Shown here: one piece after another, positions 10,601 through 18,534 of the stretch
Layout of the letters: every line of letters begins with the position of its first letter
Position numbering within the stretch: position 1 is the stretch's first letter
Source: JADJSS01 sp046329815
GTDB lineage: Bacteria; Bacteroidota; Bacteroidia; Chitinophagales; JADIYW01
Direction of reading: 5' to 3'
DNA length: 64,000 bases
Assembly: GCA_046329815.1 (NCBI GenBank)
Contig: JAXLTY010000001.1
Location: 1,922,001-1,986,000 of the forward strand
Notes under the pieces: generated by a model
The model's input: only the letters and a program-made list of their open reading frames with translations
Told to the model about the DNA's origin: nothing
Databases searched by the model: none
Position numbers and translations under genes: made by a program

Positions 10601-12316
10601 CCATGTATAACCGGTTGAATTTGCTATCGCGCTGATAGAGTATGTGTATCCGGTTTGTCCTTGACAAACTGTAGTTCCTGAGTTAGAAATAGCACCTGGT
10701 TGTGCAGGTACATCACTTACACGGTAGCTACCTGTGTCGCTGGCAACCGGACAACCGCCATTGCTCGAAACAATGCATCGGTAATATTCTGTTCCTGCTG
10801 CAGAAGAAGTAGTTGTTAAACTAACTGTTGTTGTTCCGCTGTAAGTGTAATTACCAAAAGTTCCGTCAGTAATACCAGTCCAACTGCCGCTTCCTGTTGC
10901 ACTTTTTTGCCATTGATAGGTTAAAGGTGCGCCACCAGTTGCAGCAACAGTATATGTTTTGCTTACATTTACGCATGCTGTTTGCGGTGTTGTCGGGTTT
11001 GTTCCTATAGTTGGATTGGAACAAACAGCTACAATAGTTTGTGTTCCACCAGCATTTGTAGCACCTGTTTTAATTCCTGATGAAAATGTCAGATTGGCTG
11101 TTGTGATGGCATTTAAACTAATCGTATTTCCACCTGAAGAAGAGCTTGCAGCAATATCAGCAGTGATAAAAATATAACCTGTTGAACCGCCTGTTATTGT
11201 TTGTGAAGTAAAAGAAGGAAATGTTTTATTGCCTGCAGCACCCGGTGATGAAAGTGTGCTTAAAGTTGCATCGAAACCATCTAAAGTTGCATCTGTTGAA
11301 TATCTTACTTTTAAATTCGTGATATCAGCAGCGTCATAGCCACCAGCCGTTGTACACGTTATTCCAGTAAGATTTGGACTGAAACCACTAACTGCATCAA
11401 TCTTAAACTTATGTAGTATATGGTTGCTAGTGCTTTCATTTACGTTTGCTGCTGCTACTTGTGTGCCGTTATCAGAAATGTATATTCTTGGTAAATTATT
11501 TGCGTATTCTAAATCATCTAAATACAATGTTCCTGGCGTTGTAACACTATTTTGATGATTAAAGGCATATGAGTCCATAATTACATTTGTACCTAAACCA
11601 CCGGATGCCAATCCTGCACCTACTCTGGTTCCATCCACCCACAAATCCCAACTCGCATTTGCTAAACTGTATGAAGTTCCGTTTCTAAAATAATTAACTG
11701 ATGCTGTTGAGTCATTTGCGTATACCTCAACCTCATATACTGTACTGGTACTTTGAGTGAACAAAGTTGTTGAACCTGTTATACCTGTTGTACCATACGT
11801 TCCTGCATTTAATACTTTGTATGTAACTGTATTTGAACTTCCAAGAGTCCACTCTATTCCGGCAAATACTTGTCCAGTAGTCATAGCATTATTATCGCTG
11901 AAGGTTGCACCATCACCAAATGAAAATTTATAAACACCATTTGTTCCACTTGCCAAAGCCATTTTAAATTTTACATAACCTGTTTTTGCAGCAGATACAT
12001 AATCATAAATAGAAAATTTAGTGGTTGAAGTACTTCCTGTATTAGAAGTGATTTGAAGTTCTGCATCGCTACCTAAAGTAGTTAGTCCTGCATTAGTTAA
12101 TGATATAGAACCAGGATTGGTTCCTACTCTAACTCTAGCAGTACCATTTGTTGGTGTAGGAAGAAAAGTAGTAGATGCTGTAGTTGATGTATGTGTAGTA
12201 GTTCCTGCTGCTGTACCAAAATTATAAGTCCATGGCTGAGCAAATCCTGTCTTAGGAATTATTAAAGCAAAAAGCAGTAGCAATAAGGTTGAAATAACCT
12301 TTGTAAAGTATGACAT
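4694..12316 (-). CDS. Giant T9SS-exported adhesin-like surface protein (2540 aa)
   Basis: I start at the ATG at 12316 (MSYFTKVISTLLLLLF), which gives a classical signal peptide ending near TGFAQ; the upstream in-frame ATG at 12418 adds 34 residues with no signal character. After an N-terminal beta-sandwich region come several Ig/PKD-like domains (about residues 430-950), including two nearly identical ones at about 728-820 and 821-910. A bacterial Ig-like domain follows near 1180-1280, then a long Gly/Ser/Thr/Asn-rich stretch (about 1280-2150) with the rung pattern of a right-handed beta-helix. The C-terminal module from LPVELTRF (near 2360) ends in a type A T9SS sorting domain (NGIYIVRAIDGSKSS...KIWIH). 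It probably acts in surface attachment; ligand unknown. The CTD module is paralogous to the one at 12678. Confidence 0.88.
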   Translation of the reverse strand: MSYFTKVISTLLLLLFALIIPKTGFAQPWTYNFGTAAGTTTHTSTTASTTFLPTPTNGTARVRVGTNPGSISLTNAGLTTLGSDAELQITSNTGSTSTTKFSIYDYVSAAKTGYVKFKMALASGTNGVYKFSFGDGATFSDNNAMTTGQVFAGIEWTLGSSNTVTYKVLNAGTYGTTGITGSTTLFTQSTSTVYEVEVYANDSTASVNYFRNGTSYSLANASWDLWVDGTRVGAGLASGGLGTNVIMDSYAFNHQNSVTTPGTLYLDDLEYANNLPRIYISDNGTQVAAANVNESTSNHILHKFKIDAVSGFSPNLTGITCTTAGGYDAADITNLKVRYSTDATLDGFDATLSTLSSPGAAGNKTFPSFTSQTITGGSTGYIFITADIAASSSSGGNTISLNAITTANLTFSSGIKTGATNAGGTQTIVAVCSNPTIGTNPTTPQTACVNVSKTYTVAATGGAPLTYQWQKSATGSGSWTGITDGTFGNYTYSGTTTVSLTTTSSAAGTEYYRCIVSSNGGCPVASDTGSYRVSDVPAQPGAISNSGTTVCQGQTGYTYSISAIANSTGYTWSYTGTGATITPSGTSATVDFSGSATSGNLQVTADNGCGSSTVRTLALTTTSCTNTITTTNASYGPFCNSSGNSISVAFSSVGTYTDSFYVQISDASGNFPVNSTSNRISNGSLTSPISATIPAAQAAGTGYRVRVVNPTPAIQSGNDNGSNITVTAATTPSVSIAITTGSNPMCAGASTTFTATPTNGGGSPTYQWKLNGSNIATGATYTTTTLAHNDSVTCVMTTSASCTTVPTATSSAITMTVNPIVTPAVSIAITTGTNPLCSGASTTFTATPTNGGGSPTYQWKLNGSNIATGVTYTTTTLADNDAVTCVMTTSANCPSSPTATSNTITITNNTPAQPSFTTSSSTAALGQTGVVYTVSNVAGVTYNWTYSGTGATITGSGNSVTVDFSTSATSGNISVTATKSGCTSTAATVAVTVSASNESNVADNTNYASGTPEFNINIDYISFLDGIPAKMIPMKIKIQDGGNDLADADKLNTVLAGIKFTVKDHLGANQLAQIKSAVLTTTAGTLIATASKVGTELVFSGMSGTNVTAVDVDNSGSGDKIIHLRVSFDSSQVIDNTKLVFQVSNVTAGASSSTFAASDGGAAQSDNSNANDRNRIEINATKLLFVQQPSTTSVSSTMSPSPSVRATDAYNRTDLDYATNISITSSGTMTGSPISVTPTSGVSTYGSVVHTVAGTGLTLTATSGSLTSATSGTFDITTYVNGDWYSITGTGLTWNTGSNWQQVIGGTLSAPGGGNGNGGVAYPNGGTPAPVVHILGTMTTNGSRSAGQLIIEPGGNLTTTSGACTFTNLLVKSGGTMTMSNLITIGSSGVLEVEDSATFVYAYTNSNSRSTSIWNGTENFHPYSNFVITQAQNTAGFLIIEDKDDIDANTYNGFTACFGNISVERAAGTGALGLFPSGFVKNLTHGNLVFKSSTSDMRFADAGSGFTSTIGGRFIIESGFGSNNISFSNSAITGTLTVRGNLIHNGTGSLRLCSSTTTTNITLNVDSSMSVTNTGNFSFNASNGSTHTAILNLKGDLTVASGAYITNASTSVKGSLNFKGIGDGSTADLTQVVNIASTNAARNQYINFNICKDAYVQLGANLDLGTNAKVTDSSGGTLDFGFSGSTPLNITMYASGAAFESRQGSTLKITSAAGLYDEWATYSGAGVTINTGNVQGIISGNRSISPIAKFWYIGKGDQKTGDAPNVSLSSLADAKVVICDLSSKSDTLKPTVSFGVTSGTTVDTATGGKLDIRRGNFVETETEYVFGSTGTLYMAPGTLYKIYKGSSDSLSSDNDQIPRMTGGTYQYVLTGGTIELAGSGSNHAFQTVRSTLGGRPYYKYLKFSGANTYKTNYKNPGSQTGIDSALIITGSAVVDCRTLSNAAASFIGNGGLIMDGGRLRLKNTSNTQPELVGDNVAYNITGGTVEFYGTSATQQQQMRGNYTSLVTKPKITYYDVDINAAAANWSTTNTFQDAGNVDMNSSFNIRGTLNVYAPAVFRMDDQEFIDSSGKVQVNDYAGLLYANTGGINATGTTGNIRTSATDVFSSKASYGFVGPNDMSTGSGLPATTNGLYVYKSNAAKKITLTNTVRADSILKMNSGHILAVSPIYIELGVDASNKGTLSYTSGYVLGKMRRWYSSTNSGIASGLFPLGQDVSGVFKNRHYYIQYTNAATTGGYLDVNFNPVAMGLSGIPILGIPAVGSCASSFDVTSTEDQGYWIGTPQTSTLSDGDYTLALTGESFVTVTDLCQLTLLKRVGAGSWTAPGTHLQPTGSPSVPTVSRSGISGFSNFGFGGGPPNPLPVELTRFVGNCNDAYVKLEWTTASEKNSKVFMVERSSDGIHFATIGYVNAAGFSSTIKNYTFIDSTSSSENYYRLVEIDHDDSYQSFHIIKVNCNGNGVDGTNIFYTPINGIEIETYATQSKEMLFNVYEVSGKLLYQETKQIAQGYNKFSLELKNKLANGIYIVRAIDGSKSSSTKIWIH
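9645..10113 (-). repeat. Direct DNA repeat encoding two near-identical Ig-like domains
   Basis: Blocks 9645-9840 and 9918-10113 are closely similar over 196 bp with a 273-bp (91-codon) period. They encode paired domains sharing GASTTFTATPTNGGG and YQWKLNGSNIATG. DNA-level conservation indicates a recent duplication or ongoing gene conversion. Confidence 0.85.
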
Positions 12317-12463
12317 GTAATGTGATTTATTGTAATTATTTAACGCGAAAAACCTGACCTTATTTCCGATCGTCAAATTAAATGTATGAAATGAAATGCG
12401 AGTGTAGATTTTATTCATAATGTAGATTTAAATTTATTCAATCGGTTACGGCGAAACCGATAT

Positions 12464-12471
12464 CAAATATA
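12464..12471 (-). promoter_or_regulatory. -7-like box upstream of the giant adhesin
   Basis: The minus strand reads TATATTTG, a perfect match to TAnnTTTG. No TTG lies 17-23 bp upstream of it, so this is a half-supported promoter. It would give a 5' leader of about 140 nt containing the inverted repeat at 12441-12461. Confidence 0.35.
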
Positions 12472-12585
12472 CTTCAAGTTAATTTATTTTTGGCGCATAA
12501 TCAAGTTAAGTTTAATGCACTAAAAGGTGATGTTTAAGTGTATTCTGTGCTGTTATTTATAACGCATTATGAATTGTCTTAATAT

Positions 12586-12601
12586 ATTGACGTGCGTCAA
12601 T
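12586..12601. promoter_or_regulatory. Perfect dyad, possible CRP/FNR-family operator
   Basis: ATTGACG-TG-CGTCAAT is a 16-bp perfect palindrome. TTGAC-N4-GTCAA is the general form of sites bound by CRP/FNR-family regulators. It lies about 270 bp upstream of the giant adhesin start. The regulator is not in this window. Confidence 0.35.
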
Positions 12602-12677
12602 CCAAATAGGTGGCTTATGCACAATTTTATAAAGATTGTTTCTGAAAAATGTGTATAAAAAATTGCTTGCTGATTGC

Positions 12678-15600
12678 TTAATGCACCCATATTTTTTGCG
12701 AAGTGAGCTTGTTGCCGTCAATTACACGAACAATGTAAATACCGTCTGCCAGTGATTGTTTAAAGTTCAAAGAAAATCGGAAAGAACCTGATTCTATAGT
12801 CTTATCTTCGCTATAGATCAGTTTACCTGAAATCTCATAAATGCTAAACTGCATATTTTTCGTTTCAGCAGTATTTAAGAAAATAGTAATTCCGTTTGTA
12901 GCAGAATAAGTAATTTGTAAACCAGTCGCAGATTCATCGCATTTTGTGGTGATGATTCCGGAATAACTTGCAGCATCATCTCCAATATCCAGCATTTTCA
13001 AACGGTAGTAATTAGTGCCGTTCAAAGGATATTCATCTGTGAATTTATAGTTCTCAATTTGGTTGGATGCGCCATTAGCTTTTACTTGTCCTAAAGAACT
13101 AAAATGTATGGCATCGGTAGAGCGTTCTACTTCGAAATGATCGAAATTCTTTTCAGACGCAGTTGCCCAGTTTAATGCGACAACGTCATGCGTACATTTG
13201 GCATCAAAGCCGGTTAGTTCAACAGGCAAGCCAATATCAGGCGTCACGATATCACCGAGTGCATAACCGGAAAAACCGGTGAAACCATCATATTCAAAAG
13301 TCGTGAAAGCGCCATAAGTTCCAATGGTTGGCGTAACGATTTGCACTTGTGCATCAGAAGTCACTGTCCATGCACGGTCGGTCGTAGATGTTCTGTAAAT
13401 TTTTAAATGGCCTTTAACTTCAGATGGTGTATGATTATGATTTGTATAATAACCAGGAATTGAATTCAGGATAGGATTGATGTAATCGCAGTAGTCTTGT
13501 AATTCTTGTGTTGATACAAAAAACTTAATCTTATAATTTGCCGGCGAAGCAGTGGTTGGTGATGCTGCGAATGTTTTTTGCATGAATAATGGTTGTCCTG
13601 CTAAGTTGCTGTTTTGAAAACCTAAACCTGTTGTTGCATCATCATGCAAAATCGTTTGAGCCATGAAAGAGCCATGATCTGTAGAAATATTATTTTTAAT
13701 GTGGTAAATGATTTTGTCTAATGAATCAAGGTAATACCTGCTTTGATTTGGACCTAACTGACAAGTGTAATTTTGATTATCCAATACAACATCGAACAAA
13801 CCTCGCATAGATAGTATCCATGTGTTATTGGCTGCGGAATTTGAAGAACCAGGTGTCTCTAAGCTATTTGGAGAAGCCGTAGTTATCTTTGACCAGTTGC
13901 TTAATTTTCTATAGTCATTGTCTCCTGTATTTTGAAAAGCATAAGTAACATTATTGGTTCCTGTAAAATAGAGCGCGTTAGTGCCGTATGTAGTGTAATC
14001 AGGATGGTTGGCTGCATTGATAGCGCAGCTTGCACAATTAGAGCCACTGCCTTTTGAACCATACGACAAACCCATGAAATAAGTGCCAGTTTGGTCGCGC
14101 ACCTGAACCGCATCGCCACCATTTCTGAATTGTGCTGTCGCTAAATCAGGATTCGTGTAAGATGCTGGTGTATATACATCATAAGATGAAATATTAGGCA
14201 AAGTACAATCGCTGGTAAAATAAGTATTTGCTGAAGCAGTAGAACAACTTCCTGTGTTGTAGAAATTAACACCAATCACATATACATAATCCAGGTTGGC
14301 ATCGGTTGGATCATCAGCCAAACCAAGACTCGTGATCTTATTATTCTTGACCGGTGTTCCGCCTGTTTGGTCATTCACATACACAACAATTATAGAACCG
14401 GCTGGCACTTTTTCCCAATTACAATCATTGCTGAATTTAATGTGACCATCTGCAATACCTAACTGGCTGCCATAACCACCGCTAAAGATTCCACTGTTAT
14501 CATCAATGATCCAGCCACGCAAATCTACTGTTGTTCCGGGAACGCCGATTACCACTAATTCTACATAAGCTGCATTGTTTGCACCTTGTGAGAATTCATT
14601 GATAATAATACCTTCTGTTGTATCATCATCAACAATTGTCATTTGATGTACATTTGGCGATGGTGTAACCGCAGGACCGCTTATTCTTGCTAAATTAAAA
14701 TTTCTGTATTTGGTAGATTCAGGCGATAAATCATTTAAAATAGTGACTGTAGCGTATTGTGTTTGCGGATAAGTTCCTGATGGCAAAAAAGTAAGATTGG
14801 TTGTTGTGAAATTAAAATCGGTTACAGCAGATGCAGTTCCAGTTCCGGCATCTGTGACACGCAATACTAGATTAGAAGACGGTGCAGTGTTTACCGTAAC
14901 TCCAATCTGATAAGTACTTACATTTTCTGCTGTAGAACCTGAAGCTGTAACAAAACCTGCACTTAACGGAACGTTTACAGTTAATGTGGCAGTTCTTGAG
15001 GTTACCGATGCACATGGTGAACTACCACTTACAATACATTGATATAACCAACCGTTCATTGCGCCTGTTGTTGTCGCTGTTGTATAACTGTTGCTGTTTG
15101 TGCCTACGTTATTCCAACCGCTGCCTTGATCTTCCTGCCATTGATAATTAAGTCCTGTTCCTGTTGCAGTCACCGTGAATGTAGCCGTAGTGCCAGCAGT
15201 CACTGTTTGATCAGTTGGTGTCGTTGCAGTAATAGCAATGCCTGTATTAATAGTTACAGGATATGCTGTTGTTGCATTTGTTGACCAGCAAGATGTGGAA
15301 TTGTCTTGCGCTCTAACATAATAATTTCCTGAAGTGGTCACTTTATAAGATGCAGCAGCGTCATTTGTGGTGCTTGTTCCGCCTGCCGAAGTTTGCCAGT
15401 AATACGTTACACCGCTTGGCGCAGCACCTGAAAAATATAATTGCGTACTGTCGCATGCAGGTGTCGTTCCTGAAATGCTTCCACTCGGATCTGCCGGCGG
15501 CGTGCAAGCTAATGTTCCGGTTAATTGAAAATCATCAATGACCCAACGTTCAGATGTCGAATTATCTTGTAAAAAAATCCTGAACTTTAAATTAGTAACG

Positions 15601-16142
15601 GCAGGCAAACCTGTTATCGACATTGTGCTGTAACCGTCAGTGGTTCTGCTTCCGCCACCTGCAGGCGCAAAAACGACGGTTGTATTGTTGCCATCATACG
15701 CTGTGGAGGCATTGCCTGTAGCTGTGTAATTCCAGTAAGCATTACTGTTTCCCACTAAACTTACTGTATTATACCAAGTTGTTCCGCCGTCAGGACTCAC
15801 ATCAATGCGAACAGAATCGCTACCATCTACACCGTTTCCAGTGCTGCCAATTGAAAAAGCAGCTACTTTTAATGTCATTTGTATGCTTGAATAAGTAGAT
15901 GAATTATAATCCGGTGAAATTAAAGTAGCAGAACCGCTTGCACCTGTAAAACCATAAGAATAAGTTCCTTCTGAGAAAAACGGAACACTTGCTGGTCGGT
16001 CGCCTGTAGCAGAATTTCCTGTATAATAAGCACCGCCAGTAATAGAAAAAGAAGATGAATTATTAAATCCGTCACTTGCAATAGTTGCCGAAAAAGCACT
16101 ACATGAAAACAATAAAAGAAATACGGTGTAAAATTTCTTCAT
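12678..16142 (-). CDS. T9SS-exported multidomain surface protein with Calx-beta and lamin-tail domains
   Basis: The protein has 1154 residues with a signal peptide (MKKFYTVFLLLFSCSAFSA). An N-terminal jelly-roll-like domain reads like a carbohydrate- or matrix-binding module (about 20-210). Two Ig-like domains follow (about 215-390), then a Calx-beta domain (about 396-503, ending IVDDD) and a lamin-tail domain starting GIIINEFSQGANNAAYVELVV (about 508-728). The C-terminal module LPVELTGF...ASEKNFDHFEVERS leads to a type A T9SS sorting domain ending KIWVH. That C-terminal module is paralogous to the one in the neighbouring 2540-residue protein, so the pair probably share export route and attachment. 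Likely cell-surface or released; a nuclease or adhesin role cannot be decided. Confidence 0.87.
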   Translation of the reverse strand: MKKFYTVFLLLFSCSAFSATIASDGFNNSSSFSITGGAYYTGNSATGDRPASVPFFSEGTYSYGFTGASGSATLISPDYNSSTYSSIQMTLKVAAFSIGSTGNGVDGSDSVRIDVSPDGGTTWYNTVSLVGNSNAYWNYTATGNASTAYDGNNTTVVFAPAGGGSRTTDGYSTMSITGLPAVTNLKFRIFLQDNSTSERWVIDDFQLTGTLACTPPADPSGSISGTTPACDSTQLYFSGAAPSGVTYYWQTSAGGTSTTNDAAASYKVTTSGNYYVRAQDNSTSCWSTNATTAYPVTINTGIAITATTPTDQTVTAGTTATFTVTATGTGLNYQWQEDQGSGWNNVGTNSNSYTTATTTGAMNGWLYQCIVSGSSPCASVTSRTATLTVNVPLSAGFVTASGSTAENVSTYQIGVTVNTAPSSNLVLRVTDAGTGTASAVTDFNFTTTNLTFLPSGTYPQTQYATVTILNDLSPESTKYRNFNLARISGPAVTPSPNVHQMTIVDDDTTEGIIINEFSQGANNAAYVELVVIGVPGTTVDLRGWIIDDNSGIFSGGYGSQLGIADGHIKFSNDCNWEKVPAGSIIVVYVNDQTGGTPVKNNKITSLGLADDPTDANLDYVYVIGVNFYNTGSCSTASANTYFTSDCTLPNISSYDVYTPASYTNPDLATAQFRNGGDAVQVRDQTGTYFMGLSYGSKGSGSNCASCAINAANHPDYTTYGTNALYFTGTNNVTYAFQNTGDNDYRKLSNWSKITTASPNSLETPGSSNSAANNTWILSMRGLFDVVLDNQNYTCQLGPNQSRYYLDSLDKIIYHIKNNISTDHGSFMAQTILHDDATTGLGFQNSNLAGQPLFMQKTFAASPTTASPANYKIKFFVSTQELQDYCDYINPILNSIPGYYTNHNHTPSEVKGHLKIYRTSTTDRAWTVTSDAQVQIVTPTIGTYGAFTTFEYDGFTGFSGYALGDIVTPDIGLPVELTGFDAKCTHDVVALNWATASEKNFDHFEVERSTDAIHFSSLGQVKANGASNQIENYKFTDEYPLNGTNYYRLKMLDIGDDAASYSGIITTKCDESATGLQITYSATNGITIFLNTAETKNMQFSIYEISGKLIYSEDKTIESGSFRFSLNFKQSLADGIYIVRVIDGNKLTSQKIWVH

Positions 16143-16164
16143 ACGCTTTTATAACGAAAATAAT

Positions 16165-16224
16165 CACCTAAAATTACGGATTAAGTTGCATATTTGCCTG
16201 TTAATTAATCCGTACTTTTAGGTG
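16165..16224. repeat. 20-20-20 inverted repeat between an adhesin and thiH
   Basis: The left arm 16165-16184 and right arm 16205-16224 are 20-bp reverse complements with a single mismatch, separated by exactly 20 bp. The outer ends read CACCTAAAA and TTTTAGGTG. It lies between two divergent genes, so it is not a terminator for either. It could be an operator for a dimeric or tetrameric regulator, a leader-RNA hairpin, or the relic of a miniature mobile element. Confidence 0.8.
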
Positions 16225-16297
16225 TAGATTATGTACAGTTGATAAACGTAAAGATGTTTTTTATTTATCTGTTTAATAAATTGATTTTCATTTAATT

Positions 16298-17413
16298 GTG
16301 ACAAAAAATAACATAAAATATTATTATAATAATGAATCTGTTTCTGCTCGAATTGATGTACATCAATCTGCCGTTGAAATCTTATTGTTAAAAAATGAAA
16401 CAGGTAAGTTTTCCACTGATCATTTTAAGACGTTGATTTCGTCTGAAACAACGCCATTTTTAAATAAATTAATACAGCAAAGCGCTAAAATAACCAAAGA
16501 ACGTTTCGGCTCAACAATACAACTTTTTGCGCCATTGTATTTAAGTAATGAGTGCCAGAATATTTGCACCTATTGTGGTTTTAGCTTTACCAATAAAATT
16601 CCACGCAAGACATTAAATGATGCAGAAATTTTACAAGAAATTGAAGTATTGAAATTGCATGGCTTTGATTCAGTTTTGTTGGTTACCGGCGAACATGATA
16701 AACATGTTGGTGTTGATTATTTGCTGCATGCAGTTCAACTGGTTAAACAACATTTTGCACAGGTTTCTATTGAAGTGCAGCCACTTGAAACAGAAGATTA
16801 CATAAAGCTGAAAAATGCCGGTGTGTATAGCGTTTTGGTTTATCAGGAAACCTATAGCAAAGATGTTTATAAGCAAACGCATCCGAAGGGCAAGAAAGCA
16901 AATTTTGACTATCGCATAGCTACGCCTGACAGAATTGGTGCAGCAGAAATGTATAAAATCGGTCTTGGTGTTTTATTTGGTTTAAGTAACGATTGGCGTA
17001 CCGAAGCATTGCAATTAGCGATTCATTTAGATGCTTTACAAAAAAAATACTGGCAAAGTAAATTCTCTATTTCGTTTCCAAGATTGCGTCCATTTGAAGG
17101 CGAATTTGAGCCGCAAGCACATCTTTCTGAAAAAGAACTCATACAATTAATTTGCGCGTTTCGCATTTCTTTTCCTGATGTAGAATTGTCGCTTTCTACT
17201 CGCGAACGACCTGAATTTAGAGATATTGCGGTTGAATGCGGTATTACATCTATGAGTGCAGGCAGCAAAACCGAACCTGGTGGTTACAGCAATTCTAACG
17301 CATTAAAACAATTTGATATTCACGATGAACGCACACCGGAGGAAATTGCCTCAATGATCAAATCCAAAAATTACGAAGTGGTTTGGAAAGATTGGGACGC
17401 CGTTTTAATTTAG
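16298..17413 (+). CDS. thiH: 2-iminoacetate synthase ThiH (radical SAM)
   Basis: ThiH cleaves tyrosine in a SAM-dependent radical reaction to give dehydroglycine for ThiG. The 371-residue protein has the radical-SAM cluster motif C86-x3-C90-x2-C93 (CQNICTYCGF) and the C-terminal ThiH/BATS region (STRERPEFRD, SAGSKTEPGGY). The start is a GTG; no good ATG lies in the right place. It stands alone, without thiE, thiS or thiC, 13 kb from thiG. The upstream region carries a long inverted repeat but no recognisable TPP riboswitch. Confidence 0.95.
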   Translation: MTKNNIKYYYNNESVSARIDVHQSAVEILLLKNETGKFSTDHFKTLISSETTPFLNKLIQQSAKITKERFGSTIQLFAPLYLSNECQNICTYCGFSFTNKIPRKTLNDAEILQEIEVLKLHGFDSVLLVTGEHDKHVGVDYLLHAVQLVKQHFAQVSIEVQPLETEDYIKLKNAGVYSVLVYQETYSKDVYKQTHPKGKKANFDYRIATPDRIGAAEMYKIGLGVLFGLSNDWRTEALQLAIHLDALQKKYWQSKFSISFPRLRPFEGEFEPQAHLSEKELIQLICAFRISFPDVELSLSTRERPEFRDIAVECGITSMSAGSKTEPGGYSNSNALKQFDIHDERTPEEIASMIKSKNYEVVWKDWDAVLI

Positions 17414-17481
17414 AAATTATTCCATTAATGAATTACAGAATTTGAAAATCCAGATTTCTTGTCTTATTTTGTAACATTATT

Positions 17482-18528
17482 TTGAAACGAATTTTATCCA
17501 TATCATTTTTACTGATTTTATTCCAATGTGCCAGCGCGCAAATTGGTGGCAGAAATGTGTATGATTTTTTATCATTTCCAACTTCTTCGCGCATGGAAGG
17601 CATCAACGGAACCGTGCAGGCGATGAAAGACGCTGATTTGTCGTTAGCAATTACCAATCCATGTTTTTTAGACAGCACTTATCACAAACAATTATCATTG
17701 ACCAATTCTTTTTATGTTGATAAAATGAATGTCGGAAACATAGCATTTGCATATTCACATCCAAGAATAAAATCAACCATTGCTTATACGTTTCAATATG
17801 CTTCGTATGGCAAATTTGATGGATACGACGCAGCGGGAAATTCTACAGGCACGTTTCGTGCAAATGATTTTAATATACAGGCAGGCATTGGCAGAAACTG
17901 GAAGAATTTCTATTATGGTGTCAATTTAAAACTGATTGTTTCTCAAATGGCAACATATACATCAGTTGGTTTTGCAACCGATGTATCATTAGCATATCAC
18001 AGCGATAAGAAAAATATTTCAGCAGTGGTGATTTTGCGTAATGCAGGCATGGAATTGAAACCATACGACAAAACAATTGGTCGCGAAAAATTACCGTTAC
18101 AATTAGATATTTCATTCTCGAAAAAATTCAAACATTTACCAATTACATTGTCGGTTACAGCGCATGATTTACAAGTTTGGAAACTGACTTTTCCGGAAGA
18201 AGAACAACAAACTATTTTGCTAGGTTCAACTAAAAAGAAAAGCAAAAGCACTGAAATTATTGACAATATCTTTCGCCATTTTGCTTTTGGACTGGAAGCG
18301 CAGGCAGGCAAACCGGTGCGTTTGCGTTTTGGCTATAACCATATGCGCAGACAAGAATTAGGTGGTGTTGGAAAAAAGAAAGGTTTCTCAGGATTTTCTG
18401 CCGGAATTGGTGTAAACATAAAACAATTTGCATTCGATTACGCGTATGGCGCATACAGCAAAGTCGGCAGCGATCATCAATTGACATTCAGAATTAAATT
18501 AGACGAATTCGGACGAAAAGCAAAATAG
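17482..18528 (+). CDS. porQ: Type IX secretion system protein PorQ
   Basis: PorQ is an outer-membrane beta-barrel protein of the FadL-like fold that takes part in the T9SS attachment complex with PorU, PorV and PorZ. The TTG start gives a signal peptide (MKRILSISFLLILFQCASAQ) followed directly by the family N-terminus GGRNVYDFLSFPTSSRMEG. The rest shows alternating beta-strand patterns up to a terminal FRIKLDEF. At 348 residues it has family length. The cytidylate kinase gene follows at once; I recall this pairing from other Bacteroidota. It fits with the T9SS cargo proteins encoded just upstream. Confidence 0.85.
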   Translation: MKRILSISFLLILFQCASAQIGGRNVYDFLSFPTSSRMEGINGTVQAMKDADLSLAITNPCFLDSTYHKQLSLTNSFYVDKMNVGNIAFAYSHPRIKSTIAYTFQYASYGKFDGYDAAGNSTGTFRANDFNIQAGIGRNWKNFYYGVNLKLIVSQMATYTSVGFATDVSLAYHSDKKNISAVVILRNAGMELKPYDKTIGREKLPLQLDISFSKKFKHLPITLSVTAHDLQVWKLTFPEEEQQTILLGSTKKKSKSTEIIDNIFRHFAFGLEAQAGKPVRLRFGYNHMRRQELGGVGKKKGFSGFSAGIGVNIKQFAFDYAYGAYSKVGSDHQLTFRIKLDEFGRKAK

Positions 18529-18534
18529 ACAAAG

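Larger units (their letters stand above)
12317..12677. other. Non-coding gap between two T9SS cargo genes
   Basis: This 361-bp AT-rich gap holds the upstream region of the giant adhesin (minus strand). Three items stand out: a TATATTTG -7-like box on the minus strand at 12464-12471, without a clear TTG box at the right distance; a 7-bp inverted repeat ATCGGTT/AACCGAT at 12441-12461 just downstream of it; and a perfect TTGACG-TG-CGTCAA dyad at 12587-12600. No ORF of note is present on either strand. Confidence 0.6.

Noticed and set aside
16142..16297. TPP riboswitch upstream of thiH
   Set aside because: The conserved CTGAGA and ACCTGATCTGG-like segments are missing. The inverted repeat there has a different structure.
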